A DNA stretch of 52,997 nucleotides from Zoogloea sp. Its GTDB lineage: Bacteria; Pseudomonadota; Gammaproteobacteria; Burkholderiales; Rhodocyclaceae. A program made the translations under genes and the position numbers. The DNA is taken from the NCBI RefSeq assembly GCF_028689785.1, contig NZ_JAQVCN010000031.1, positions 1-52,997 on the forward strand, read 5' to 3'. Under the pieces are notes generated by a model. The model was given only the letters and a program-made list of their open reading frames with translations. It did no database searches and had not been told where the DNA came from. Shown piece after piece: positions 31,807 to 40,049 of the stretch. Position 1 is the first letter of the stretch. Every line of letters begins with the position of its first letter.

Positions 31807-33246
31807 ATGAGCCAGCCAGACACCCAGACCTCCAAGAGCGCTGAACCGAAGTCAAAGGCTCCGGCAGAAGCTGAAGATACCCTCTACGCAGTCCGGCAGA
31901 AAGTGTATCCCCGTGCCGTCACAGGGCTGTTCGCCACTTGGCGATGGATCCTGGTGTGGGCGACCCAGCTGATTTTCTACGGGCTGTGCTGGTTGCCCTG
32001 GGGAGATCGGCAGGCTGTTCTGCTGGACGTGGTTGAGCGCAAGTTCTATATCTTCGGCTGGGTCTTCTGGCCTCAGGACGTGTTCTTCCTGGCCATACTG
32101 CTGATTATCAGCGCCTACGCCTTGTTCTTTTTCACCGCAGTGGCGGGGCGCCTGTGGTGCGGCTACGCCTGCCCCCAGACGGTCTACACCGAGATCTTCA
32201 TGTGGGTCGAAGAGAAGATCGAAGGCAACCGCAGCCAGCGCATGAAGCTGGATGCTGCTCCGATGAGTGGGCGCAAGTTCGGTATCAAGGCTGCGAAGTT
32301 TGGTGCGTGGGGTGCAATCTCGTTGTGGACCGGCTTTACCCTCGTGGGCTACTTCACCCCTATCCGTGAGTTGGTTCAGGAAGCCCTGACCTTCAGTTTC
32401 GGGCCCTGGGAGCTGTTCTGGATCTTCTTCTATGGCGGTTTTACCTACCTGTTTGCTGGTGTGATGCGCGAGCAGGTGTGCAAGTACATGTGCCCCTACG
32501 CCCGCTTCCAGGGGGTTATGTTCGACCCGGACACGCTGGTCATCACCTACGACCCGGAACGCGGCGAGCCCCGCGGTCCGCGCAAAAAGGGGATGGATCC
32601 GAAGACCCTCGCCAAGGGAGATTGTGTCGATTGCGGGATCTGCGTCCAGGTCTGTCCGACAGGAATCGATATCCGTAATGGCATGCAGTACGAGTGCATC
32701 GGCTGCGCAGCCTGTATTGATGCCTGCGATCAGGTCATGGAGAAGATGAACTATCCGAAGGGGCTCATCCGTTACACCACCGAAAACGCGATGAAGCGCC
32801 ATTGGGGCATGAAGGAGATCATTGGCCACGTGATGCGGCCGCGGATCATGATCTACGCGGTGGTGTTGATTGCCATCTGTGGCGCCTTTGTGTGGGGTCT
32901 GGCAACGCGCTCTACGCTGCGGGTCGATGTGATCAAGGATCGCTCAACCCTCAGCCGAGAAGTCGAAGGGGGCTTGATCGCCAACGTGTACAATCTTCAG
33001 GTCATGAACATGACCGAAAAGCCGCGCCGCTTTGCCCTTTTGGCCAGCGGGCTTGAGGGTGTGAAGATTACGCCGTCCGAGCCCTTTGAGGTGGATGCTG
33101 CAGGCCTCAGGGCAGTGACGGTGGAGGTTGCCGTTCCGCCGGAGTCCGGTAAACCTGGTTCCAATACGGTCTACATTGAGGTCAAGGCGCTCGATGACGA
33201 GACGGTCTCTGTTCGTGAAAAAACTGCATTCCTCATTCCACGATAG
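31807..33246 (+). CDS. ccoG: cbb3 oxidase accessory protein CcoG (FixG/RdxA)
   Basis: Membrane ferredoxin-like protein of 479 residues needed for copper reduction and cbb3 assembly. It has several membrane helices. Two Cys pairs near membrane ends (CGYACPQT, CKYMCPYARF) precede a ferredoxin module with two 4Fe-4S binding sets: CVDCGICVQVCPTGID and CIGCAACIDACD. A periplasmic immunoglobulin-like C-terminal domain begins after the helix AVVLIAICGAFVWGL. ATG at 31807 gives the expected N terminus; there is no good ribosome site and the 40-nt leader is AT-rich. It is followed after 12 nt by ccoH. Confidence 0.95.
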   Translation: MSQPDTQTSKSAEPKSKAPAEAEDTLYAVRQKVYPRAVTGLFATWRWILVWATQLIFYGLCWLPWGDRQAVLLDVVERKFYIFGWVFWPQDVFFLAILLIISAYALFFFTAVAGRLWCGYACPQTVYTEIFMWVEEKIEGNRSQRMKLDAAPMSGRKFGIKAAKFGAWGAISLWTGFTLVGYFTPIRELVQEALTFSFGPWELFWIFFYGGFTYLFAGVMREQVCKYMCPYARFQGVMFDPDTLVITYDPERGEPRGPRKKGMDPKTLAKGDCVDCGICVQVCPTGIDIRNGMQYECIGCAACIDACDQVMEKMNYPKGLIRYTTENAMKRHWGMKEIIGHVMRPRIMIYAVVLIAICGAFVWGLATRSTLRVDVIKDRSTLSREVEGGLIANVYNLQVMNMTEKPRRFALLASGLEGVKITPSEPFEVDAAGLRAVTVEVAVPPESGKPGSNTVYIEVKALDDETVSVREKTAFLIPR

Positions 33247-33258
33247 AGATTTGACCTC

Positions 33259-33792
33259 ATGAATATGTCCGCAACTGAAGCCAAGCGCAGTCCGATCCCC
33301 TGGTACAAGGAGCGCTGGACCTGGCTGCTGATGCTGATGCCCGCGACGGCAATTGTCGCAGGCAGCATCACTCTCTGGCTTGCCATCAAGTCTTTTGACG
33401 GGCTGGTGACGGATGATTATTACAAGCAGGGGCTGGCGATCAATCAGACCTTGGCTCGGGCCACGACAGCACAGGATATGGGGCTGGTTGCCCAGGTCCG
33501 TTTCTCTGCGGAATCCTTGTCGGTCGAGCTATCTGCCAAACCTGGTGTTGATTTGCCCAACCGCTTGAATGCAACACTGGCTCATCCCACTCGTGGTGGG
33601 CTGGACCAGCAGATCGTGCTGGAGCGCAAGGATGGCGCCTATCGTGCTGCCATCCCTGTCGCTCTAAGCACGGCGCACTGGAAAGTTCTACTAGAAGACG
33701 AGTCCCGCAGCTGGCGGCTGTCAGGGACCGCATTCCTCCCCACAGAGACCGAGATCAGGATCGATTCAGCCGATCTCAAACCTGTTGATTGA
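33259..33792 (+). CDS. ccoH: FixH/CcoH family protein
   Basis: A 177-residue membrane protein needed for maturation of the cbb3 oxidase. A single N-terminal helix (WLLMLMPATAIVAGSITLWLAI, about 23-44) precedes the FixH hallmark SFDGLVTDDYYKQGLAIN. A periplasmic beta-rich domain follows, with TLAHPTRGGLDQQIVL and WKVLLEDESRSWRLSG. It lies in the ccoG operon, 12 nt after ccoG. Confidence 0.92.
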   Translation: MNMSATEAKRSPIPWYKERWTWLLMLMPATAIVAGSITLWLAIKSFDGLVTDDYYKQGLAINQTLARATTAQDMGLVAQVRFSAESLSVELSAKPGVDLPNRLNATLAHPTRGGLDQQIVLERKDGAYRAAIPVALSTAHWKVLLEDESRSWRLSGTAFLPTETEIRIDSADLKPVD

Positions 33793-33805
33793 CAAGGAGG
33801 ATGTC

Positions 33806-33946
33806 ATGGCCTGGAAAGAGTTGTTCAGTACCGATATTGGGCTCCTGAGCCTGTTCACCATCGGTTTCGTTCTCGTTATCGGTGGGTATATCTACCGTTT
33901 TGCGAAAAATCATATCGCTGAGGACGAAAGACATTCACATAGTTGA
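33806..33946 (+). CDS. Small membrane protein, DUF3149-like
   Basis: A 46-residue ORF with a strong ribosome site (AAGGAGG, 5 nt from the ATG region), 13 nt after ccoH. It starts MAWKELFSTDIGLLSLFTIGF, continues with a hydrophobic helix, and ends in a charged, His-containing tail (ERHSHS). The WKELF...D-GLLSL pattern matches DUF3149 small membrane proteins, which commonly sit next to cbb3 accessory genes in betaproteobacteria. Function is unknown; a role in oxidase assembly is inferred from position only. Confidence 0.8.
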   Translation: MAWKELFSTDIGLLSLFTIGFVLVIGGYIYRFAKNHIAEDERHSHS

Positions 33947-33982
33947 GGGGAGGGGCATTGCCCACCCCGGGGGAGCCAGAGC

Positions 33983-34225
33983 ATGTTGAAACTGATTCAG
34001 GTCTTGTGGCCGTCGTTTCTGGTAGCGGGTGTTGCCGAAGTTGTCTTTTTTACGGTGATCGCGCCCCAGGAACTTTACCTGTTTGGGCAGCCTGTTTATT
34101 TCTCGCCTATCGCCACATATTCCATCGGCTTCTTTGGGTTCTGGCTCGTATGTGCCGGATCAAGTCTGATGACGCTCTTCTTTCAGCGAACCTCCGCTGA
34201 GATCAATCAGAGCACTTCCGACTAG
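33983..34225 (+). CDS. Two-helix membrane protein of unknown function
   Basis: An 80-residue protein with two predicted membrane helices (about 8-30 and 44-66): VLWPSFLVAGVAEVVFFTVI and YSIGFFGFWLVCAGSSLMTLFF. GGGAG lies about 10 nt before the ATG. It is 36 nt after the DUF3149-like gene and directly before a terminator, so it is the last member of the ccoGH unit. I do not recognise a named family. Confidence 0.8.
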   Translation: MLKLIQVLWPSFLVAGVAEVVFFTVIAPQELYLFGQPVYFSPIATYSIGFFGFWLVCAGSSLMTLFFQRTSAEINQSTSD

Positions 34226-34258
34226 CAGGGCGCCGCAGCCAGGGATCATGCTGGCATA

Positions 34259-34300
34259 AGAAGCAATAAGGCCTCGCAGTAGCGAGGCCTTATTGCTTCT
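34259..34300. terminator. Bidirectional terminator, perfect 19-bp hairpin
   Basis: Two perfect 19-nt arms (34259-34277 and 34282-34300) flank an AGTA loop. The stem is GCGAGGCCTTATTGCTTCT with its complement. It lies between convergent genes (the 80-residue protein and usp) and can serve both strands, with AT-rich stem ends instead of a long T run. Confidence 0.75.
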
Positions 34301-34316
34301 GCCGGGTGTTGCAACG

Positions 34317-34760
34317 TTAGCGATAGACGAGTACCGGGATCTTGCTGTGGGTCAGTACTTTCTGGGTTTCGCTGCCCAGAAGCAGGCCGCTCAGGCCGCG
34401 TCGGCCATGGGATGCCATGAAGATCAGGTCGCACTTATTGCGCTCGACGGCTTCGATGATGGCTTCGTAGGGAACTTCACTGACCTGGGTGTCGGCGGAC
34501 GAGGAAACGCCTGCGGCCTCTGCAGCCGCTCGGGCTTTGGCCAGGATACGCTCGGCCTCCAAGGTGGCCGCGCGACTGAACTGTTCGGGGGTTGTGGGGT
34601 CGATCAGGGCACCTTCCCCGTAGATCGGCATGGGGAAATCGGGCTGTGCATAAAAGAAGGTGATACGGGCACCCGCTTCGCTGGCGAAACTGACTGCTCG
34701 TGCGACCGTCGAATCAGACAGCTCGGAACCATCGGTGGGAACGAGAATGTTCTTGAACAT
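34317..34760 (-). CDS. Universal stress protein (UspA family)
   Basis: A 147-residue single-domain Usp. It starts MFKNILVPTDGSELSDST and has the nucleotide-binding loop DLIFMASHGRRGLSGLLLGS and the terminal strand KIPVLVYR, all typical of the ATP-binding class. The length is normal. A TATAAT element and an FNR-like site lie upstream, so it is probably induced when oxygen is limiting, as known for some pseudomonad Usp proteins. Confidence 0.93.
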   Translation of the reverse strand: MFKNILVPTDGSELSDSTVARAVSFASEAGARITFFYAQPDFPMPIYGEGALIDPTTPEQFSRAATLEAERILAKARAAAEAAGVSSSADTQVSEVPYEAIIEAVERNKCDLIFMASHGRRGLSGLLLGSETQKVLTHSKIPVLVYR

Positions 34761-34792
34761 TGAGTTGCTCCTGCTTGGGTCTGGGTGCTTCC

Positions 34793-34836
34793 ATTATAGG
34801 GTCCGTGCTCATTGTACTTGGCTTGACCAATGTCAA
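34793..34836 (-). promoter_or_regulatory. FNR-like site and promoter of usp
   Basis: TTGAC-CAAT-GTCAA (34823-34836) is a perfect inverted repeat that differs from the FNR consensus at the symmetric T/A positions. On the minus strand a perfect TATAAT lies at 34798-34793, placing the site centre at about -43, close to the class II position. Confidence 0.6.
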
Positions 34837-34928
34837 TCAGGGCGCACTAAGGCAAGCTCAGGATTCAAAACATGGAGTCCGATGTTCAGGATGTGTATTC
34901 CGCATCAAGACTTTCAGGAGTGATCATT

Positions 34929-36662
34929 ATGACCCGTCACAGCGCCGCGCCATCCCTTGATCTTGCGCGCAAGTCGATTCAGCAGTTCCATGATTCTGTG
35001 GAGTCGTCTATCGATCCTCTCGGCATGGCTGCACCCTTGGTGCATGCCCAGTTGGCCTGGGCCGCGCATCCCCAGGAGCTGGCGCAGGCTCTGGCCAAGG
35101 TGTCCTCCAGCCTGTGGGAGCTACAGTGGCACAGCTGGCGACGCATGCTGGGTTTGCCTAGTGCGGATCCTGTGAAGCCCCACGGCGACGACACGCGATT
35201 TACCGATCCGGTGTGGGCCGAGTCGCCGACCTGGGATCTCTCCAAGGAGTGGTACCTGGTGCTGACCCGCCACATGCAGGACATGCTCTATGAAACCCCG
35301 GGGCTCTCCCAGAAGGAGAGACGCCGCGCGGCGTTCTGGTGGCGCAACTGGCTGAACGCCGTCGCCCCGTCGAATTTTCTGTGGACTAATCCGGTGGCCA
35401 TGCGTTTGGCCGTCGAGTCGAAGGGGGAGAGCCTGGTGCGGGGCTTTCGCAATTTCCTGGCTGACATGGAGGCTGGGAACATCCGCATGACTGACCCCGA
35501 TGATTTCAAGGTCGGGCAGAACCTTGCTACGACGCCGGGCAAGGTAGTGTTCCGCAATCGATTGCTGGAGGTGCTCCATTACACCCCCACATGCAAACGC
35601 GTGTACCAGACGCCCATCGTCATCGTTACTCCGTGGATCAACAAGTTCTACATCCTCGACCTCAATCCGAAAAAGAGCATGATCCGTTTTCTGCTTGATC
35701 AGGGGTTCGAGGTCTTCATCACCAGCTGGAAGAACCCGGGCGAGGAGATGCGTGACGTTAGCTTTGACGACTATCTCGTCGAAGGCGTCCAGGCCCTGGT
35801 GGACACGGCGCGGGGGCTGACCGGTGCGGCCAAGGTTCATGCGGTTGGCTACTGCATTGGTGGTACGGCCCTGAGCACCTATATGGCGTGGGCCAACCGG
35901 CATTTTGCTGCGGAGGACGTGCCGGTCGCCCACTTCACGCTGTTTACTACGCTGGTGGATTTCCACAAGCCGGGCGATATCGAGGTTTTCGTGGACGAGG
36001 GCAGCATCCGCTTCATCACCCAGAACATGGCGCGCAAGGGCTACCTGGATGGCGCGGAGATGGCCTCGTCTTTCCGGCTTCTGCGTTCCAACAGCCTGAT
36101 CTGGCATTACGTCGTGCATGGTTGGCTGTATGGCGAAACTCCACCGCCGTTCGACGTGCTGTTCTGGAACATGGATACCACACGCATGCCCTACGCCATG
36201 CACGCCTGGTATCTGCGGGAGCTCTATCTGCACAATAAGCTGATCGAGAAGGATGCTCTCACCGTGGCCGGGGAGCCCATCGACCTCGGTGCCATCGTTC
36301 AGCCTGTGTACGCCGTGTCGGCGGAGGACGACCACATCGCTCCCTGGCGGCAGACCTTCCGTACGATGAATTACGTGGCGGGCTCGAAGCGTTTCGTGCT
36401 GTCGAGTTCCGGGCACATCCTGGGGATCGTCAATCCCCCGGTCAAGCCGCCGAAAAGGCAGTACTGGGTGGCACCGGCACGGTGCAGCGACACCGCCGAA
36501 GGCTGGCGTGGCGCAGCTGTCGAGAACGCGGGCAGCTGGTGGGATGACTGGATGGCCTGGCTCAAGCCCCAGGCAGGCGAGATGGTGGAGCCGGCCCCCG
36601 TTTCAAGCAAGGCCTATCCGGCCTTGGCGGATGCGCCCGGCACCTACGTGCTTGAGCCCTGA
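34929..36662 (+). CDS. phaC: Class I poly(3-hydroxyalkanoate) synthase PhaC
   Basis: Polymerises (R)-3-hydroxyacyl-CoA into storage polyester on granule surfaces. The 577-residue protein fits class I. An N-terminal domain (about 1-180) precedes an alpha/beta hydrolase domain with the lipase-like box GYCIGG, nucleophile C309. D468 (in AEDDHIAPW) and H496 (in SSGHILGIVNPP) complete the triad. AGGAG lies 8 nt before the ATG at 34929; the frame is open further upstream but without a ribosome site. No phaA, phaB or phasin gene is adjacent. It is convergent with the DNA glycosylase gene, overlapping by 19 nt. Confidence 0.95.
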   Translation: MTRHSAAPSLDLARKSIQQFHDSVESSIDPLGMAAPLVHAQLAWAAHPQELAQALAKVSSSLWELQWHSWRRMLGLPSADPVKPHGDDTRFTDPVWAESPTWDLSKEWYLVLTRHMQDMLYETPGLSQKERRRAAFWWRNWLNAVAPSNFLWTNPVAMRLAVESKGESLVRGFRNFLADMEAGNIRMTDPDDFKVGQNLATTPGKVVFRNRLLEVLHYTPTCKRVYQTPIVIVTPWINKFYILDLNPKKSMIRFLLDQGFEVFITSWKNPGEEMRDVSFDDYLVEGVQALVDTARGLTGAAKVHAVGYCIGGTALSTYMAWANRHFAAEDVPVAHFTLFTTLVDFHKPGDIEVFVDEGSIRFITQNMARKGYLDGAEMASSFRLLRSNSLIWHYVVHGWLYGETPPPFDVLFWNMDTTRMPYAMHAWYLRELYLHNKLIEKDALTVAGEPIDLGAIVQPVYAVSAEDDHIAPWRQTFRTMNYVAGSKRFVLSSSGHILGIVNPPVKPPKRQYWVAPARCSDTAEGWRGAAVENAGSWWDDWMAWLKPQAGEMVEPAPVSSKAYPALADAPGTYVLEP

Positions 36663-37171
36663 GCTCCGGAGGAGGCCGGGCAGAGGATCTGCCAGGCCTC
36701 CAGGTGGTGCTGAAGGGTGAAGCGGGCATTCGCCGGGCTGGTGGATGGCAGCCGGTGCAGGCTGCACGACAAGGCCGGCAGGGCCGGTGTTACGAAGCGC
36801 CGAAACGCCGTTTCGGCGGCTGAGCCGTTGAAGAATATCCGCCGCACGCCCGGGTGGGCAGCTAGGAATGTGACGAAATCGTTGGGCGTAATGCTGGAGG
36901 AGATTATGCTGCTGTCAAGGCTGCCGTGTCGTTCGCAGCTCTGAAGTACATCCCACAGGGCGAAGCCCGCGCCGGTCAGCTTGTCGAGGCGTGCAGGATA
37001 GGGCAGGTCGGGGCCGGCCCCCACGAGGGTACCTAGAATTTTCCAGAAGTGATTTCTGGGATTCGCATAATATTCGCCCGCACGCAGCGACGCGTCGCCG
37101 GGCATGCTACCAAGGATCAAGGTGTGGGCGTCGTGGGCTGCGGCAGGTGGAAAGCTGTGGATCAGGGCCAT
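36644..37171 (-). CDS. DNA-deoxyinosine (hypoxanthine) glycosylase, UDG superfamily
   Basis: Base-excision repair enzyme of 175 residues that removes hypoxanthine produced by adenine deamination. The sequence begins MALIHSFPP and carries LILGSMPGDASLRAGEYYANPRNHFW, the active-site region of this UDG family, and later RIFFNGSAAETAFRRF. An upstream in-frame start at 37222 would add 17 residues; 37171 fits the family start better. Its 3' end overlaps that of phaC by 19 nt in opposite orientation. Confidence 0.85.
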   Translation of the reverse strand: MALIHSFPPAAAHDAHTLILGSMPGDASLRAGEYYANPRNHFWKILGTLVGAGPDLPYPARLDKLTGAGFALWDVLQSCERHGSLDSSIISSSITPNDFVTFLAAHPGVRRIFFNGSAAETAFRRFVTPALPALSCSLHRLPSTSPANARFTLQHHLEAWQILCPASSGAQGSST

Positions 37172-37297
37172 AAGGTGGATGAAGGTGCCTGTGTCCGATG
37201 AGCGAAAATCGCCGGATATCACTTTTTGCGCTATAGAACAGCGAGGGGGCGCCGTTGTTTACCCCTCACAAACCGGTTACGGAGCCAGGAGCAAGGC

Positions 37298-38455
37298 ATG
37301 AAGCAGCGCGCTCACGTGCTGATCGTTGATGATCAGGCGGACAATCTGTTGATCCTGGAAGATGTGCTTTCCGAGCAGTACGAGGTGCACCCTGCCAGCA
37401 GCGGTCTGGATGCCTTGCGCTACCTGGCCGGTGGGGGCGTCGCTGATCTCATTCTGCTCGACGTGATGATGCCAGAGCTTGACGGCTTCGAGGTGTGCCG
37501 GCGTCTCAAGTCATCCGAGTCCACCCGCACCATTCCCGTCATGTTCCTCACCGGGCTGGACCGGCCCGAAGATGAGGAGCTGGGCTTTTCGTTGGGGGCG
37601 GAGGACTTCATCCACAAGCCAATCTCACCGGCAGTGGTCATGGCGCGGGTGCGTACCCACCTGGCCCTGTCCCGGGCCACCCGGGCGTTGGAACGGCGCA
37701 ATGCCGACCTCGAACTGCTGGTGGCAGAGCGGACGGCGGAAATCAGCGAGCAGTCTCGGCGTCTTGTATCCAGCAAGCAGGAGGTCATTGCCGCCCAGGC
37801 CGCCACCATTACTGCTTTCTGTGCTCTGGCCGAAGCCCGCGACAATGAAACGGGCAATCACATCCGGCGTACCCAGCACTATGTACGCATCCTCGCCGAG
37901 GCGCTGTGTGATCACCCGCGCTTCAAGGCCGAACTCGATGAAGACATCATCCAGCTGCTGTTCAAATCAGCTCCGCTGCATGATGTGGGCAAGGTGGCCA
38001 CCCCGGATGCCATCCTCCTCAAGAAGGGCAAGCTCACCCCCGAAGAGTGGGTGATCATGAAGCAGCACTGCGAGTACGGTCGCAACGCCATCCTCCAGGC
38101 CGAAAAGGCCCTGGGCGAAGCCGCTGATGCCTCCTTCCTGCGCTATGCCGCGCAGATCGCCTACGGGCATCATGAGCGCTGGGACGGGACGGGCTATCCG
38201 CAGGGAGTAGCGGGGGACGCGATCCCTCTGTCGGCCCGGCTCATGGCCGTGGCAGATGTTTACGACGCGCTCATTTCCCGCCGGGTCTATAAGCCGCCCT
38301 TCTCCCACGAAACGGCCCTGGCCATGATCGTGGAGGAGAGGGGCAGCCACTTCGATCCGGACATCGTGGACGCGCTGATCCGGGTGGCGAGTCAGTTTGC
38401 CGCGATTGCCCGAAACTTCCGTGACGAGCCCGACCCAGAAGAGCCCGCCCCCTGA
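37298..38455 (+). CDS. Response regulator with HD-GYP cyclic-di-GMP phosphodiesterase domain
   Basis: A 385-residue two-domain protein. The receiver domain (5-125) has D10-D11, phosphoacceptor D55 (LILLDVMMPELDGFE) and K110-region HKPISP. A coiled linker (about 130-170) joins an HD-GYP domain with the metal pair H228-D229 (APLHDVGKV), HHERWDGTGYPQG with G299-Y300-P301, and VADVYDALIS. All catalytic residues are present, so it should hydrolyse cyclic-di-GMP when phosphorylated. GGAG lies about 8 nt before the ATG. No cognate kinase gene is adjacent. Confidence 0.94.
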   Translation: MKQRAHVLIVDDQADNLLILEDVLSEQYEVHPASSGLDALRYLAGGGVADLILLDVMMPELDGFEVCRRLKSSESTRTIPVMFLTGLDRPEDEELGFSLGAEDFIHKPISPAVVMARVRTHLALSRATRALERRNADLELLVAERTAEISEQSRRLVSSKQEVIAAQAATITAFCALAEARDNETGNHIRRTQHYVRILAEALCDHPRFKAELDEDIIQLLFKSAPLHDVGKVATPDAILLKKGKLTPEEWVIMKQHCEYGRNAILQAEKALGEAADASFLRYAAQIAYGHHERWDGTGYPQGVAGDAIPLSARLMAVADVYDALISRRVYKPPFSHETALAMIVEERGSHFDPDIVDALIRVASQFAAIARNFRDEPDPEEPAP

Positions 38456-38470
38456 GCTGGAGGCTGCGCC

Positions 38471-39328
38471 TTAGGCAGCCAGAGTGCCGTCCCGGTAGTC
38501 GGCCAGAGCCTGTTCGATTTCCTCCCTCGTATTCATCACGAACGGACCGTACTGCACCACCGGCTCGCCGATGGGGCGCGCCGCCAGCAGCAGGAAATGC
38601 CCGCCGTCCTCGCCGGCCTGTACCTCGATGCAGTCGCCAGCCGACAGCACGCCGGCCTGCCGATTCGGCAGGGGTTGCCCTTCGCTACCGCCCACTCGCA
38701 GGCTGCCCGCGTAGGGATACAGGAAGGCCGAGTGTCCGTTCTCCACCGCCTGGCTAAAGCGGGCGCCGCTCTCCAGGCGCACATCGAGGAACAGCGGCGC
38801 GGTACTGAGCCCCTGGATCGGACCATCGGCGTGCTGACCGTCGGCCGTTTCCAGCCGGCCGGCTACCACCTTCACCGTGCCGCCGCTGATGGCCAGTTGG
38901 GGAATCTCCTCAGGCTGGATGTCCCGGTAGGCAGCGGGCTTCATCTTCTCTTTGGCGGGCAGGTTGATCCAGAACTGGAAGCCGTGGAGGCGGCCGGCCT
39001 CCTGCAGCGGCATCTCCGAGTGGATGATGCCCCGGCCTGCTGTCATCCACTGGGCGCCGCCGGCCCGCAGGTGGCCCTTGTGACCCAGGTGGTCCTCATG
39101 TTCGAAGTCGCCGGCGAGCATGTAGGTGACGGTCTCGAAGCCCCGGTGGGGATGGGGCGGGAAACCGGCGATATAGTCGTCCGGGTTGTCTGAGGCGAAT
39201 TCGTCGAGTATCAGGAAGGGGTCCAGCCGCAGCCCCTGGCTCTGGCCCAGGCTGCGCCGGAGCTTGACGCCAGCGCCGTCGGAGACAGGGATCGACGGGA
39301 TGATCCGGGTGAGGCTGCGGTGGGTCAT
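38471..39328 (-). CDS. Pirin family protein
   Basis: Cupin-fold iron protein of 285 residues. The N-terminal cupin carries the metal motif PHPHRGFETVTYML and later GRGIIHSEMP, giving the three His and one Glu ligand set. The C-terminal cupin is less conserved. Some bacterial pirins have quercetinase activity and others act as redox-sensitive regulators. The ATG at 39328 is chosen; the frame is open further upstream into azoR. It is 13 nt downstream of azoR and probably co-transcribed with it. Confidence 0.92.
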   Translation of the reverse strand: MTHRSLTRIIPSIPVSDGAGVKLRRSLGQSQGLRLDPFLILDEFASDNPDDYIAGFPPHPHRGFETVTYMLAGDFEHEDHLGHKGHLRAGGAQWMTAGRGIIHSEMPLQEAGRLHGFQFWINLPAKEKMKPAAYRDIQPEEIPQLAISGGTVKVVAGRLETADGQHADGPIQGLSTAPLFLDVRLESGARFSQAVENGHSAFLYPYAGSLRVGGSEGQPLPNRQAGVLSAGDCIEVQAGEDGGHFLLLAARPIGEPVVQYGPFVMNTREEIEQALADYRDGTLAA

Positions 39329-39341
39329 GGTGTTCTCCGTG

Positions 39342-39953
39342 TCAGTTGGCGGCATCGGCCAGTTCGGCCAGCTTGCCGTGGGCGGCGGCGAGGGCGGCGC
39401 TCTTGCTTTCCTCACCCATGTTCAGGCCTTCAGCGTAGACGAACTCCACGTCGGTGATGCCGAGGAAGCCCAGGAAGTCACGCACATAGGTGGTCTGGCT
39501 GTCCTTCGGGGTGCCGGCGTAGAGGCCGCCGCGGGCTGCAAACACGGTCACCTTCTTGCCGGTCAGCAGGCCTTCCGGGCCGGTGGCGGTGTAGCGGAAG
39601 GTGACGCCGGCGCGGGCAATGTGGTCGAACCATGCCTTGAGCGTGGAGGGTACGCCGAAGTTGTACATGGGCAGGCCAATGACGATTTCGTCGGCCTGGC
39701 GGATTTCTTCGATCAGGGCGTCGGAGTAGGCGACGACGGCCTGCTGCTCGGCGCTGCGCTCTTCTGGCTTGGCCAAAAAGGACAGGAAGCGGGCGGCGTC
39801 CAGGTGGGGCACCGGCTCGGCGGCCAGGTCGCGGCTGACGACCTTCAGGTCGGGGGTGGCCGCCAGGCGGGCGGCGACGAAGCGCTCGGCGAGTTGACTG
39901 GACTGGCCTTGGGTGGAAAACAGGCTGGCGTTGATCTTGAGCAGGGTGGTCAT
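39342..39953 (-). CDS. azoR: FMN-dependent NADH-azoreductase AzoR
   Basis: Flavodoxin-fold quinone/azo reductase of 203 residues. The FMN-binding N terminus LLKINASLFSTQGQSSQLAE and the family block PMYNFGVPSTLKAWFDHIARAG are both clear. The natural substrates are quinones and electrophiles; azo dyes are reduced in a side reaction. It is divergent from a LysR regulator with 96 nt between the starts, and it forms a probable operon with pirin. Confidence 0.92.
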   Translation of the reverse strand: MTTLLKINASLFSTQGQSSQLAERFVAARLAATPDLKVVSRDLAAEPVPHLDAARFLSFLAKPEERSAEQQAVVAYSDALIEEIRQADEIVIGLPMYNFGVPSTLKAWFDHIARAGVTFRYTATGPEGLLTGKKVTVFAARGGLYAGTPKDSQTTYVRDFLGFLGITDVEFVYAEGLNMGEESKSAALAAAHGKLAELADAAN

Positions 39954-40005
39954 GGTGGTTCTCCGTGTGGGGTGTCGATGGCTGTATTTAATGATTTACG
40001 GAGAA

Positions 40006-40035
40006 GATAAAAAAGAACAAGATTTCGTTTTTATC
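40006..40035. promoter_or_regulatory. Inverted repeat between azoR and its LysR regulator
   Basis: GATAAAAA (40006-40013) and TTTTTATC (40028-40035) form an 8-bp inverted repeat with a 14-nt spacer, in an AT-rich 96-nt intergenic region. The position suits a LysR-type operator controlling both directions. Confidence 0.4.
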
Positions 40036-40049
40036 TATCGATTTATTGG

